A stretch of 64,000 nt of DNA from Elizabethkingia meningoseptica_A (GTDB taxonomy: Bacteria; Bacteroidota; Bacteroidia; Flavobacteriales; Weeksellaceae): assembly GCF_045762675.1 (NCBI RefSeq), contig NZ_JBJDLK010000002.1, forward strand, positions 310,001-374,000, read 5' to 3'. Below, one piece after another: positions 55,702-63,624 of the stretch (position 1 is the first letter of the stretch; every line of letters starts with the position of its first letter). The notes under the pieces are model-generated. The model did no database searches. It saw nothing but the letters and a program-made list of their open reading frames with translations, and was not told the DNA's origin. The position numbers and the translations under genes were made by a program.

Positions 55702-55988
55702 AGCCTAATTATATAATTTAGCTTTAAAAGTTTAATTTATATTTATCTGCTCATTATCCTCTGAACCCGGTTTTTGTATACTAAAGGATTTTTAGCATTA
55801 TTTGTGGGACTACACAGTTAAAAAACCGGATAATCTGCAAACGAAACATTCAACTGGAAAAATGAAACATTTAACGGATTACTCCCGGGAGTCAGGTACG
55901 ATGATTACGGGGAAAGGACATGTACCGGCTATTTATATTTATTTAAAGAAAGAAACAACAAACGCACAACAGGTGTGCCATACTTTAT

Positions 55989-56669
55989 CTATTTTTCAAC
56001 AGAAATCAGTAACATCATCGGACGACGTAATTCATCCTGCATTTCAGGAATATTTTCTAGCATTTCAGCGTTGGGCGTTGGTTCCTTAACCTCAATTATT
56101 TTGAAGCCCGCTTTTAATAATAGATTCAGATAGGTGCTGAGCGTCCTGTGATACTTCAATACGCTTTCACCTAAAAAAGAAGTGTGTCTTTCTCCCTCAA
56201 AAAAGTACTTATCAACCGCCCAGTGCAATTTAGTTCCGGCATCATCATAAATCCAGTTCTGGCTACCCTCGGCAGTAAAAACAGGATGCTCGACGGAAAA
56301 AACAAACTTACCTCCGGTTCTTAGCCAGTGGTATATATTTTCAATAAGTACATCGTATGATTGGATATAATGAAAGGTCAATGAACTGAAAATTAAATCG
56401 AACATTTCAGCTTCAAATCGAATATCTTCAAGTGGTTTTTTTATATACTCGATACCAACAAGCTGATTAATTTCTCTTGCTTTTTGCAGCATTTTTTCAG
56501 AAATATCAATACCCACTACGGAAAGTGCACCTTTTTCAATGGCATATCTGCAATGCCAACCATAACCGCACCCTAAATCGAGTACCTTCTTTCCTTTAAT
56601 ATCAGGTAACATGTCTTTTAATACATGCCATTCGCCGGCTCCTTCAAGCCCTTTTTGAGAGCGGCCCAT
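55989..56669 (-). CDS. Class I SAM-dependent methyltransferase, N-terminus without start codon
   Basis: The 226-residue protein has motif I VLDLGCGYGWHCRYA, followed by VGIDISEKMLQKA and the LIFSSLTFHYI segment of UbiE/MenG-like small-molecule methyltransferases. Family members normally begin with a ~17-residue segment, MKxNKYDxxxFFxxYxxM, before this start. The sequence upstream to 56720 does encode IKENKYDEPSFFELYGK in frame, but it starts with ATC instead of ATG, right after an in-frame stop. The usable start is therefore the Met at 56669, or the gene is damaged. The substrate is unknown. Confidence 0.78.
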   Translation of the reverse strand: MGRSQKGLEGAGEWHVLKDMLPDIKGKKVLDLGCGYGWHCRYAIEKGALSVVGIDISEKMLQKAREINQLVGIEYIKKPLEDIRFEAEMFDLIFSSLTFHYIQSYDVLIENIYHWLRTGGKFVFSVEHPVFTAEGSQNWIYDDAGTKLHWAVDKYFFEGERHTSFLGESVLKYHRTLSTYLNLLLKAGFKIIEVKEPTPNAEMLENIPEMQDELRRPMMLLISVEK

Positions 56670-56886
56670 CTTCCCGTATAGTTCAAAAAAAGATGGCTCA
56701 TCGTATTTGTTCTCTTTGATTTATTCTACAAATAGTATTCTTATACAAAACTATTATAATTTTTTTACCGTATATTTTTCAGCAAAACACTGCCATTAAA
56801 AGCCATCTAAATAATGTGATTTAGGCTTTTCGGGGTTATATTTTATGAAATACTCATGCAGTTCATCGTGTATTACGAAAACAAAA

Positions 56887-56911
56887 AAAGACCACTTTCT
56901 TAGTGGTCTTT
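56887..56911 (-). terminator. Terminator of the first tRNA-Arg
   Basis: AAAGACCACT (56887-56896) and AGTGGTCTTT (56902-56911) pair, with a T run on the minus strand. The same hairpin, nearly unchanged, follows the second tRNA at 59351-59376. Confidence 0.8.
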
Positions 56912-56921
56912 TCTTTCCGAG

Positions 56922-56995
56922 TGAGCGCGGGAGGAGTCGAACCCCCAACCTTCAGAGCCGTAATCTGACGCTCTATCCAATTGAGCTACGCACCC
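56922..56995 (-). tRNA. tRNA-Arg (anticodon ACG), copy 1
   Basis: On the minus strand the acceptor GGGTGCG pairs with CGCGCTC, the D-stem is GCTC/GAGC, the anticodon loop is TTACGGC with anticodon ACG, and the T-arm is GGGGGTTCGACTCCTCC. It decodes CGU/CGC/CGA through inosine. The 3' CCA is not encoded. TATATTTG on the minus strand at 57016-57009 is its promoter -7 box. Confidence 0.93.
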
Positions 56996-57383
56996 GTTTA
57001 ATGGTGTGCAAATATAATACTTTTTACATATTTTCACAGCTTATAAGCTGTATAATTACTCAAATTTCCTGTTGTACAGATGACCAATATCCCGAACCCG
57101 TTCATTTCGTTTATTTTACATCAAAAAAAAATCCTTCAATTTGACACTTCTGGTACAGGCTATCTCTTAATAATAGTTCACCTGAAAGCAGATAAGAATT
57201 TAAAAATCTTTGATTTTTAATGTATAAATGACCATCTCAGGTGGCTTAAGTGGTTTTTTATTTTGTATTTAAGCAAACTCCGGGGCTTTTAGTTTTTAAA
57301 CACTTCAATCTGCTTAATCTGCCATATCGGCGGGAATACAAATAATATCTCCTCTGTTTATCCATCTAAACTTAAACAGCCGC
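56996..57383. other. Intergenic region between tRNA-Arg copy 1 and the MFS gene
   Basis: It holds the tRNA promoter and then ~330 bp with no recognisable gene. I see no repeats except fragments related to the tRNA flank and a CTGCTTAATCTGCC tract. Confidence 0.45.
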
Positions 57384-58745
57384 TTATTTCTTATTTTTCA
57401 ATATTGAGTAACGCAATATTCCTAAGGCTAAAACAGCATAGCCGGCCAGAATAATGATACTTAATGACCCCACTGCATATTCTGAAGAAAAGAATTGCCC
57501 GATTAACGTTACAAATGACAATCCTAGTCCCGCCCCTAAAAAATAACTTGTCGAACTTAAACTCGATGCTACTCCATAATCTGAGGGTTCAACATCCTGA
57601 ATTCCCATTACGGATAATGCTGTAAAGCAGAAAGTCATTCCGGTACCTGAAATACAGGCAGCGCCTGTCAATACTAATAGCAAGGAATGACCTGTAAAAA
57701 CAGAAATCAGTAAAAGCAATGCCCCGGCAAGCATAAATGTCCATCCCAAGGCTCCTAAGCGAAAAGAATTGAAACGTTTTGAAACAGAAGGGAGGATATA
57801 CCTGGCAACAAGTGCAGACATTATACTAAAAGGAACAAGCATAAGGCCTGAAGATGCCGCATCATAGTTCATATCTTTCTGAAGCATCAGTGAAATAAGA
57901 AACAAGAATCCAATAAAAAATGCCCCTAAAAGTGAAAACACCACTGTAGAAATCACCAATGATTTATACCGGAATATTTGCAGGTTGATTAATGGATTAG
58001 CAGCCGATCTTAATCGGTTAAGCACCCATTTTAAGAGTATTAACGGAAGTACTAAAGAAATAACAACAATAATAAAGTTATCTTTAATATGCACAAGTTC
58101 ATGTACACCGTATGTTAAACTTAGCAGCCCTGATATGATCAGTATTCCGGAACCTATATCTGTTTTAGCCGTTTCTTTATTTACTTTATCTGCAGGTATA
58201 TAGTAGTAGGCGGCTACTATTGTTATGACAAGAACAGGAACATTCATTAAAAAGACCCAGTGCCAGCTTAAATAGGTACTTATAATCCCACCAATAGAAA
58301 GCCCGCTTCCCGAACCAATAGCTGCAAAAGAACTAAAAATTCCCATAGCACGGCTCCTTTCCTGCTCACCTGTAAAAGTATTGGTCACAATTGATATGGC
58401 CGAGGGCATAATGAATGCTGCACCAAGTCCCTGTAATGCACGAAATATTGCCAATACATTGAAGTCCGGAGCTAAGCCCGCCCCTAATGAGGTTATCATG
58501 AAAATAAATCCTCCCAATAAAAATATTTTCTTCCGCCCCAGCTGATCAGAAAGCTTTCCTCCAATAATAAGGAAACCTCCAAAGAAGAGAACATAAAGTG
58601 TCTGTAACCATTGTGCCGTTTCGGATGTAATATGAAGATTTTCCTGAATTGACGGAATAGCCAGATTAATCACAGCAATATCCAATGCTTCTACAAAAGT
58701 TCCTATTGAGGCTAAAACTAATATTATCCTTTTTCTATTGTCCAT
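57384..58745 (-). CDS. MFS transporter, DHA2/EmrB-QacA-type
   Basis: The 453-residue protein has the 12-14-helix plan of the drug:H+ antiporter-2 family. Motif A appears as GGKLSDQLGRKKIF, the N-terminal helix holds TFVEALDIAVINLAIPSIQENL, and motif C lies in AAIGSGSGLSIGGIISTYLSW. It probably exports a drug or metabolite from the inner membrane using the proton gradient; the substrate is unknown. It stands alone on the minus strand between two identical tRNA-Arg genes, a position consistent with gene acquisition between tRNA copies. Confidence 0.92.
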   Translation of the reverse strand: MDNRKRIILVLASIGTFVEALDIAVINLAIPSIQENLHITSETAQWLQTLYVLFFGGFLIIGGKLSDQLGRKKIFLLGGFIFMITSLGAGLAPDFNVLAIFRALQGLGAAFIMPSAISIVTNTFTGEQERSRAMGIFSSFAAIGSGSGLSIGGIISTYLSWHWVFLMNVPVLVITIVAAYYYIPADKVNKETAKTDIGSGILIISGLLSLTYGVHELVHIKDNFIIVVISLVLPLILLKWVLNRLRSAANPLINLQIFRYKSLVISTVVFSLLGAFFIGFLFLISLMLQKDMNYDAASSGLMLVPFSIMSALVARYILPSVSKRFNSFRLGALGWTFMLAGALLLLISVFTGHSLLLVLTGAACISGTGMTFCFTALSVMGIQDVEPSDYGVASSLSSTSYFLGAGLGLSFVTLIGQFFSSEYAVGSLSIIILAGYAVLALGILRYSILKNKK

Positions 58746-59091
58746 ACCATTTTAATTGTGCAAAAGTCAAAAGAAAAACAGCATGAGAAAAGGACATTTG
58801 TCCCGCGCGTTATAAAATTTATCAGTAAGATATCCTTCTTTTTCCGTAGTACACACTTATTAAAAAACTGATCAGGAATCTGAAAAATAAAATAAGAAAG
58901 GATCAGTCTCATTTCCTGGGGAGGAATTAATAATCTACAGCAAATCTGGTAGATAAACATGAGTTCTTTCGACTATTCTTATTCCTGAGGTAGTATTCCT
59001 CCGGAGTACGTATGCTATGATTAATTTAATTTTACACAGATCTGGCTCCTCCGAAACCTCATGCTAAACATTCTGATTTTTAATACGAAGA

Positions 59092-59163
59092 AGTTCCGTT
59101 AGGAACTTTATCTCAGTAGATTATAATGATGAGCATTCACAGCGTTCCGTAGGAACGTTATCT
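59092..59163 (+). repeat. Two GTTCCGTAGGAAC-type repeats
   Basis: AGTTCCGTTAGGAACTTTATCT (59092-59113) and CGTTCCGTAGGAACGTTATCT (59143-59163). Each contains a dyad GTTCC...GGAAC and the same TTATCT tail. Related short elements are known, from memory, in many Flavobacteriia intergenic regions. Confidence 0.6.
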
Positions 59164-59350
59164 TAAATGGAAGATTAATAAATCCAATGTTTCAGTCCTT
59201 CAATGCCAAAATTAAAAACTTCAGATTACAATTAAAAGGAATGGCAGATACAAAATTTTTCCTCTTCAGATTAACCAAACTTTTTGCTTAGCCCCCCAGG
59301 TTTTGTAACTGATCCGAAATTATTTTAATGATACAGGTCTGTATAAACAA

Positions 59351-59376
59351 AAAAGACCACTTTTCAGTGGTCTTTT
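59351..59376 (-). terminator. Terminator of the second tRNA-Arg
   Basis: AAAAGACCACT (59351-59361) and AGTGGTCTTTT (59366-59376) pair, almost identical to the terminator of copy 1. Confidence 0.8.
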
Positions 59377-59386
59377 CTTTTCCGAG

Positions 59387-59460
59387 TGAGCGCGGGAGGA
59401 GTCGAACCCCCAACCTTCAGAGCCGTAATCTGACGCTCTATCCAATTGAGCTACGCACCC
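59387..59460 (-). tRNA. tRNA-Arg (anticodon ACG), copy 2
   Basis: Identical over the 74-nt tRNA to copy 1. Its promoter -7 box, TATATTTG, is on the minus strand at 59481-59474, at the same 14-bp distance as in copy 1. The gene for the binding lipoprotein starts 46 bp to the right in the opposite direction. Confidence 0.93.
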
Positions 59461-59505
59461 GTTTAAAGGTTTGCAAATATAACACTTTTTTTATTTCTTT
59501 GAAGA

Positions 59506-60552
59506 ATGAAAGCACTTTTTTTCTCATCAAGTCTCCTGTTTCTCCTGTTTTCCTGCAAGAAAACAGAGCAAAATATTGCAAAAGAAGAAGTTATCATCTC
59601 CCAAAATGTTCATTTTAAAGAAGATAATAACAACCTTAGTTTAACTTCAGGAAAATTCAATATAGCATTAAAAAAATCACTTTTACCCTTAAAAAAAGTC
59701 ATTTTTCTTAATTCCTCCCTCATTGGCTACATGACAGAACTTGGATTAGAGGATAAAATCATTGGTATTTCAAATCCGGAATATGTGTATTCCGATAAAA
59801 TACACCAGCTCATTAAAGCAGGAAAGATTCAGAATGTAGGATCCGAACAAAAGTATGATGTTGAAAAAATCATCAGTCTGAAACCTGATGCGGTATTTAC
59901 CAACTATATTGCTTCTTTTGAGAATACCTATGAGCTTCTGAAAAAAAATGGCATTACGATTATTTTTCTCGATGAATATCTGGAACGAAAGCCTTTAGAG
60001 AAAAGTGCCTATCTGAAGCTTTACGGAAAACTCTTTGGTATAGAAAAGAAGTCTGATTCACTCTATACGTTAATTGAAAGGAATTATAATCAGCTAAAAG
60101 CAGAAGCTTCCCGGTCAACAGATAAACCCGGAGTCATTTGTAATGAAATGTACGGCAATCAGTGGTTTGTTCCGGGTGGAAACAGCTTTGCAGCACAATA
60201 CTTCAAAGACGCCAATGCCAGTTATCCTTGGATGTCTCTACCTAATGAAAATTCAGTTCCACTGAGTTTTGAAGAAGTTTTTGCCAAATCATCCAAAGCA
60301 ACTTACTGGGTAAACGTTGGGGAATATAAAAAGAAAAGCGAGCTACTCGCTTTCAATCCTGTTTATGCAAAACTTCATCCATTTAAAAACGGGAAAGTAT
60401 ACAGCTTATACGGAAGTGTAAAAGGAAAGTCCAATGACTATTTTGCTTCAGGTGTTGTAAGAGCCGACAAGGTATTACATGATTATATCAATATATTCCA
60501 CCCGCATCTGCTGAAAGACTCTGCATTGGTCTACATGAAGGAACTGAATTAG
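59506..60552 (+). CDS. Metal-chelate ABC-transporter binding lipoprotein
   Basis: The 348-residue protein has a lipoprotein signal with Cys17 (FLLFSC). It has the two-lobed helical-backbone fold of siderophore/cobalamin binding proteins (BtuF/FepB type): VIFLNSSLIGYMTELGLEDKIIGISNPEY, GSEQKYDVEKIISLKPDAVF, GKLFGIEKKSDSLYTLIERNY. No permease or ATPase gene is nearby, so it works with proteins encoded elsewhere. The ligand could be a ferric siderophore, haem or cobalamin. A terminator follows at 60579-60605. Confidence 0.88.
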   Translation: MKALFFSSSLLFLLFSCKKTEQNIAKEEVIISQNVHFKEDNNNLSLTSGKFNIALKKSLLPLKKVIFLNSSLIGYMTELGLEDKIIGISNPEYVYSDKIHQLIKAGKIQNVGSEQKYDVEKIISLKPDAVFTNYIASFENTYELLKKNGITIIFLDEYLERKPLEKSAYLKLYGKLFGIEKKSDSLYTLIERNYNQLKAEASRSTDKPGVICNEMYGNQWFVPGGNSFAAQYFKDANASYPWMSLPNENSVPLSFEEVFAKSSKATYWVNVGEYKKKSELLAFNPVYAKLHPFKNGKVYSLYGSVKGKSNDYFASGVVRADKVLHDYINIFHPHLLKDSALVYMKELN

Positions 60553-60578
60553 GATACTTATTTTAACGATATCAACAA

Positions 60579-60605
60579 AAAGCGGCTAAAAATATGAGCC
60601 GCTTT
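60579..60605 (+). terminator. Terminator after the binding-lipoprotein gene
   Basis: AAAGCGGCT (60579-60587) pairs with AGCCGCTTT (60597-60605) over a 9-nt loop, followed by an AT-rich tract. Confidence 0.75.
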
Positions 60606-60683
60606 AATTTTTATTGACACACTTATATTCACAATTTTATATTATAAAAAAGTGTATCTTTAATATAAGTCACATCTGTTAGC

Positions 60684-61076
60684 TTGAAGAAGAAAAACGT
60701 TCACAAAATCATATCCTATTTTATTGCAGCTGTATGGCTTGTAAACGGATTATTTTGTAAAGTTCTGAACTTTGTTCCCAGACATCGGGAGATTGTTGCG
60801 AATATTACTGGACATGAGTATTCAAAATCCCTTACAATTATAATAGGAGTTTCCGAAATACTGATGGCGGTATGGATTCTTACAGGATGGAAAACCAGGT
60901 TGAATGCGATTACACAAAGCATCGTAATTGCTACAATGAATATTATGGAATTTATTCTTGTCCCGCACTTACTTCTCTGGGGAAGATTTAATATTTTTTT
61001 TGCCTCAATGCTTATTGTGTTGATTATTTATAACGAATTTGTACTATCTGAAACACCTGAACACGCTGTATCATGA
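60684..61076 (+). CDS. DoxX-like membrane protein
   Basis: The 130-residue protein starts at a TTG (60684; KKKNVHKIISYFIAAVWLVNGLFCKVLNFVPRH) and has about four membrane helices. The layout fits the DoxX-like family. Its ATGA overlap with the DUF2071 gene (61073-61076) shows that the two are translated together. It is the first gene of a four-gene overlapping operon running to 62941. The biochemical role is unknown. Confidence 0.82.
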   Translation: MKKKNVHKIISYFIAAVWLVNGLFCKVLNFVPRHREIVANITGHEYSKSLTIIIGVSEILMAVWILTGWKTRLNAITQSIVIATMNIMEFILVPHLLLWGRFNIFFASMLIVLIIYNEFVLSETPEHAVS

Positions 61077-61807
61077 ATACGCTGAAAGACCATCCGTTTG
61101 CAGTAGAAGCTTTTTTTGAAAGCTCGGTGGTACTCACATTTGCTGTCCCTAAAGAACAACTCCAAAATATGATTCCTGAATGCCTGACGCTGGATACCTT
61201 TCAGGACAAGTGGGCATTCATCGCTGTGGCAATGGTTCAGACTTCAGGACTGCGTCCGAAAGGGTTTCCCGGATTCATGGGAAATAATTTTTTCCTTATC
61301 GGGTACAGGATATTTGTACAATACATCAATAAGAAAGGAAAAAGACTTCGGGGATTGTATATTATAAAATCAGAAACCAATAAACGGAAGATGGAATTTT
61401 TTGGGAACATTTTCACCCATTATAATTATACAACTACCGATATTGTGCAAACTGAAAATCATGTACAAAAATCAATCATATCCGAACGTTCCGGATTTTC
61501 TTTATCCATAGAAAAAACGAATGAAACAATACCTCTCCCCGGTCAATCACCTTTTAACGATTGGAAAGAAGCCCGGAGATTTGCAGGGCCTCTCCCCTTC
61601 ACATTTACGTACAATCCAAAAGATCATACCGTATTAATCATTGAAGGTGTCCGCGAAAACTGGAAACCGGAACCGATTCAAATCGGTGGCTATCATTTCA
61701 GTTTTTTAGAATCACTTCAGTTGAAAGATGTTGTTTTGGCAAATGCTTTTGAAATAAAAAACATCCCTTATTACTGGAAAAAAGGCGTATCAGAAAAATG
61801 GAAATAA
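61073..61807 (+). CDS. DUF2071-family (YqjF-like) protein
   Basis: The 244-residue protein has the DUF2071 opening with ESSVVLTFAVPKEQLQNMIPECLTLDTFQDKWAFIAVAMVQTSGLRPKG and the later PLPFTFTYNP. Homologues are small cytoplasmic proteins of unknown function, often beside DoxX or other small-molecule genes. It overlaps the DoxX-like gene by 4 bp and the next methyltransferase-like gene by 10 bp, so the products are made in step. Confidence 0.82.
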   Translation: MNTLKDHPFAVEAFFESSVVLTFAVPKEQLQNMIPECLTLDTFQDKWAFIAVAMVQTSGLRPKGFPGFMGNNFFLIGYRIFVQYINKKGKRLRGLYIIKSETNKRKMEFFGNIFTHYNYTTTDIVQTENHVQKSIISERSGFSLSIEKTNETIPLPGQSPFNDWKEARRFAGPLPFTFTYNPKDHTVLIIEGVRENWKPEPIQIGGYHFSFLESLQLKDVVLANAFEIKNIPYYWKKGVSEKWK

Positions 61808-62553
61808 AAAGAAAATCTTTTCAGGGCGTTTTTAATATCATCCGGTTCAACTGGCATTTCTATGTTATAGCATTTGCGGTGATCTTCTTATCATTCTTCA
61901 TCACTCCGTTTTTGCCATCAGGTTTACAGCTAATCATTAAAATTGGTGCAAATATTACCACATTTTCTATTCTTATTTCTTTATTCATTTCATTTTACAT
62001 TTATGATATATCAGATCTTTATCAGTTAAAATGGATTCAGAATGCCAATCATCAGACGCTGTTAAATATCAATGCAGGATTCGATGAAATAAGTGAAATA
62101 ATTAAAAATAAATTCCCGGGAACTGAACTCAGTGTTTGTGATTTTTACAACCCTGAAACACATACCGAAATTTCGATCAAAAGAGCCAGAAAAGCCTATC
62201 CGCCATACCCCGGAACAATTACTGTAAAAACCGATAATCTGCCCTTTCCGGACAATCAGTTTGATAAAATAACAGGTATCCTGTCCGTTCATGAAATACG
62301 TAATGAAAAAGAAAGAGTTATTTTTTTCCGAGAGCTGCACCGTATCCTGAAACAAGACGGTGAAATCCTTATCACAGAACATTTACGTGATCCGAATAAT
62401 TTTTTGGCTTATACTATAGGCTTCTTTCATTTTCATTCTGAAAAAGCCTGGATCAGCACATTTCAGAAATCTGGTTTTAAAATAAAGGAAAAATTCAGAT
62501 CCACACCTTTCATCACAACATTTATACTCAAAAAGAATGGAAATTCATTATAA
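61798..62553 (+). CDS. Membrane-anchored methyltransferase-like protein
   Basis: The 251-residue protein begins with two membrane helices (FYVIAFAVIFLSFFITPFL and LIIKIGANITTFSILISLFISFYIY). The soluble part has FYNPETHTEISIKRARKAYPP, DNLPFPDNQFDKITGILSVHEIRNEKERVIFF and EHLRDPNNFLAYTIGFFHFHSEKAWISTF. These fit a Methyltransf_11-like fold, but the glycine-rich SAM motif I is absent or altered, so binding of SAM is uncertain. It overlaps DUF2071 by 10 bp and the next gene by 17 bp. Its role may be methylation of a membrane-soluble compound, an inference only. Confidence 0.72.
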   Translation: MEIKRKSFQGVFNIIRFNWHFYVIAFAVIFLSFFITPFLPSGLQLIIKIGANITTFSILISLFISFYIYDISDLYQLKWIQNANHQTLLNINAGFDEISEIIKNKFPGTELSVCDFYNPETHTEISIKRARKAYPPYPGTITVKTDNLPFPDNQFDKITGILSVHEIRNEKERVIFFRELHRILKQDGEILITEHLRDPNNFLAYTIGFFHFHSEKAWISTFQKSGFKIKEKFRSTPFITTFILKKNGNSL

Positions 62554-62941
62554 AATAGTCGGCGTTTTACTGATGATCCTTGCGCTCATTCATCTTTCAT
62601 TTTCAAAGCGCTTCCACTGGAAAGAAGAACTCCGGGGTTTGAGTTTAATCAACAGACAAATGATGGTCGTTCATACCTTCTTTATTGCACTTACCGTATT
62701 TTTAATGGGAGTAATCTGTCTTACGAATACAGAAGCATTAATAACCACACCACTTGGAAAAACCATCAGTTTAGGTTTTGGGATTTTCTGGATCATTCGT
62801 TTGGTTTTCCAGTTTTTTGTCTATTCACCGGACTTATGGAAAGGAAAAAGATTTGAAACAATAATTCACATCATCTTCACCCTGCTTTGGATTTATATCA
62901 GTTCTGTTTTTCTAATCTGCAGCTTACCTGACTTCATCTGA
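62537..62941 (+). CDS. Unknown four-helix membrane protein
   Basis: I do not recognise this family. The 134 residues form about four membrane helices (KIVGVLLMILALIHLSF, MMVVHTFFIALTVFLMGVICL, LGFGIFWIIRLVFQFFVY, IIHIIFTLLWIYISSVFLIC). It starts 17 bp inside the methyltransferase-like gene and ends the operon. A terminator lies 22 bp on, at 62964-63009. Its coupling suggests a membrane partner of the preceding proteins. Confidence 0.75.
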   Translation: MEIHYKIVGVLLMILALIHLSFSKRFHWKEELRGLSLINRQMMVVHTFFIALTVFLMGVICLTNTEALITTPLGKTISLGFGIFWIIRLVFQFFVYSPDLWKGKRFETIIHIIFTLLWIYISSVFLICSLPDFI

Positions 62942-62963
62942 ATCCGGGAAAAATAAAAACGTA

Positions 62964-63009
62964 ATCACCCTGAACCCCGGCGTTTTTACCTCAGGAAATT
63001 CAGGGTGAT
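62964..63009. terminator. Terminator between the four-gene operon and the SnoaL-like gene
   Basis: ATCACCCTGAA (62964-62974) and TTCAGGGTGAT (62999-63009) pair over a 24-nt loop that carries its own T run. It serves the convergent genes. Confidence 0.72.
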
Positions 63010-63042
63010 CTTTTAAGTTAGTTTCTCTTCGAAATGCTTTTA

Positions 63043-63531
63043 CTAAAACATAGGATGTGAGTTTGCAGCCTCCTTGGGAACATCCTGATGAACATCCCAG
63101 TGCTCTGCGATTTTACCATCTTTAATACGGAAAATATCGATAGTAGAAGTAAGACTTCCGTCCGGATTTTTATCCTTCAGGTGAATAAATACCAGGTCCC
63201 CCTCCGCAGCAATATGCTGTACATCTATTTTAGTTTTCGGAGCACCTTCAAACCATTTTGCAGAAGCTTCTTTAAAGGCTTTTGCGCTGTCTGCTACCGT
63301 AGGATTATGTTGTATGTATTCCGGGGCAATATACTCGTCAACCGCTGAAAGATCTTTATCCCCGAACATTTTCTGATAAAAATCGACCACCAGCTTTTTG
63401 TTGGCTTCAATCTGACTTTGTGAATCAGTTGCTACAACCTCTTTAGACGGTACATTTTCTTTTTTACTACAAGCTGTAAGAGCAACCCCTCCTATCGCAG
63501 CTAACCCGATAATTAAACTTTTTGTTCTCAT
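63043..63531 (-). CDS. SnoaL/NTF2-like lipoprotein
   Basis: The 162-residue protein has a lipoprotein signal with Cys21 (GVALTAC). The mature part is a SnoaL-like NTF2 fold (NKKLVVDFYQKMFGDKDLSAVDEYIAPEYIQHNPTVADS, FIHLKDKNPDGSLTSTIDIFRIKDGKIAEHWDVHQDVP). Secreted members are of unknown role or bind small molecules; SnoaL itself is a polyketide cyclase. It is divergent from the Rrf2 regulator at 63625, and a 21-bp dyad sits between them, so it is a likely target of that regulator. Confidence 0.88.
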   Translation of the reverse strand: MRTKSLIIGLAAIGGVALTACSKKENVPSKEVVATDSQSQIEANKKLVVDFYQKMFGDKDLSAVDEYIAPEYIQHNPTVADSAKAFKEASAKWFEGAPKTKIDVQHIAAEGDLVFIHLKDKNPDGSLTSTIDIFRIKDGKIAEHWDVHQDVPKEAANSHPMF

Positions 63532-63562
63532 TTCAATTTTTTTTCAAATGTATAAAATAATT

Positions 63563-63583
63563 CTGTAACAAAAAATATTACAG
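63563..63583. promoter_or_regulatory. Candidate Rrf2 operator
   Basis: CTGTAA (63563-63568) and TTACAG (63578-63583) form an exact inverted repeat with a 9-bp spacer. It lies between the SnoaL gene and the Rrf2 gene, just upstream of a TACCTTTG box at 63599-63606 that reads towards the Rrf2 gene. Confidence 0.55.
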
Positions 63584-63598
63584 TTTAAAATATTTTAT

Positions 63599-63606
63599 TA
63601 CCTTTG
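63599..63606 (+). promoter_or_regulatory. Candidate -7 box of the Rrf2 gene
   Basis: TACCTTTG matches TAnnTTTG and lies 18 bp before the ATG at 63625. The -33 element is unclear, which is typical of regulated promoters. The 21-bp dyad is directly upstream. Confidence 0.5.
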
Positions 63607-63624
63607 CATCATCATTATAATAAA

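Larger units (their letters stand above)
58746..59386. other. Intergenic region left of tRNA-Arg copy 2
   Basis: No gene is seen in ~640 bp. It contains paired GTTCCGTTAGGAAC/GTTCCGTAGGAAC elements at 59092-59163. The rest is AT-rich. Confidence 0.5.

Noticed and set aside
55802..56089. A 95-codon plus-strand frame after the hydrolase terminator
   Set aside because: It overlaps the methyltransferase gene on the other strand by 101 bp, shows no recognisable domain and has no promoter match, so it is most likely chance.
56845..57144. Plus-strand frame across tRNA-Arg copy 1
   Set aside because: It is the reverse of the tRNA; the same peptide appears at copy 2 (59328-59618) only because the tRNA is duplicated.
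57384..58745. MFS transporter as a complete genomic island with integrase
   Set aside because: The tRNA copies suggest duplication, but no integrase, transposase or attachment-site pair beyond the tRNA units was seen.
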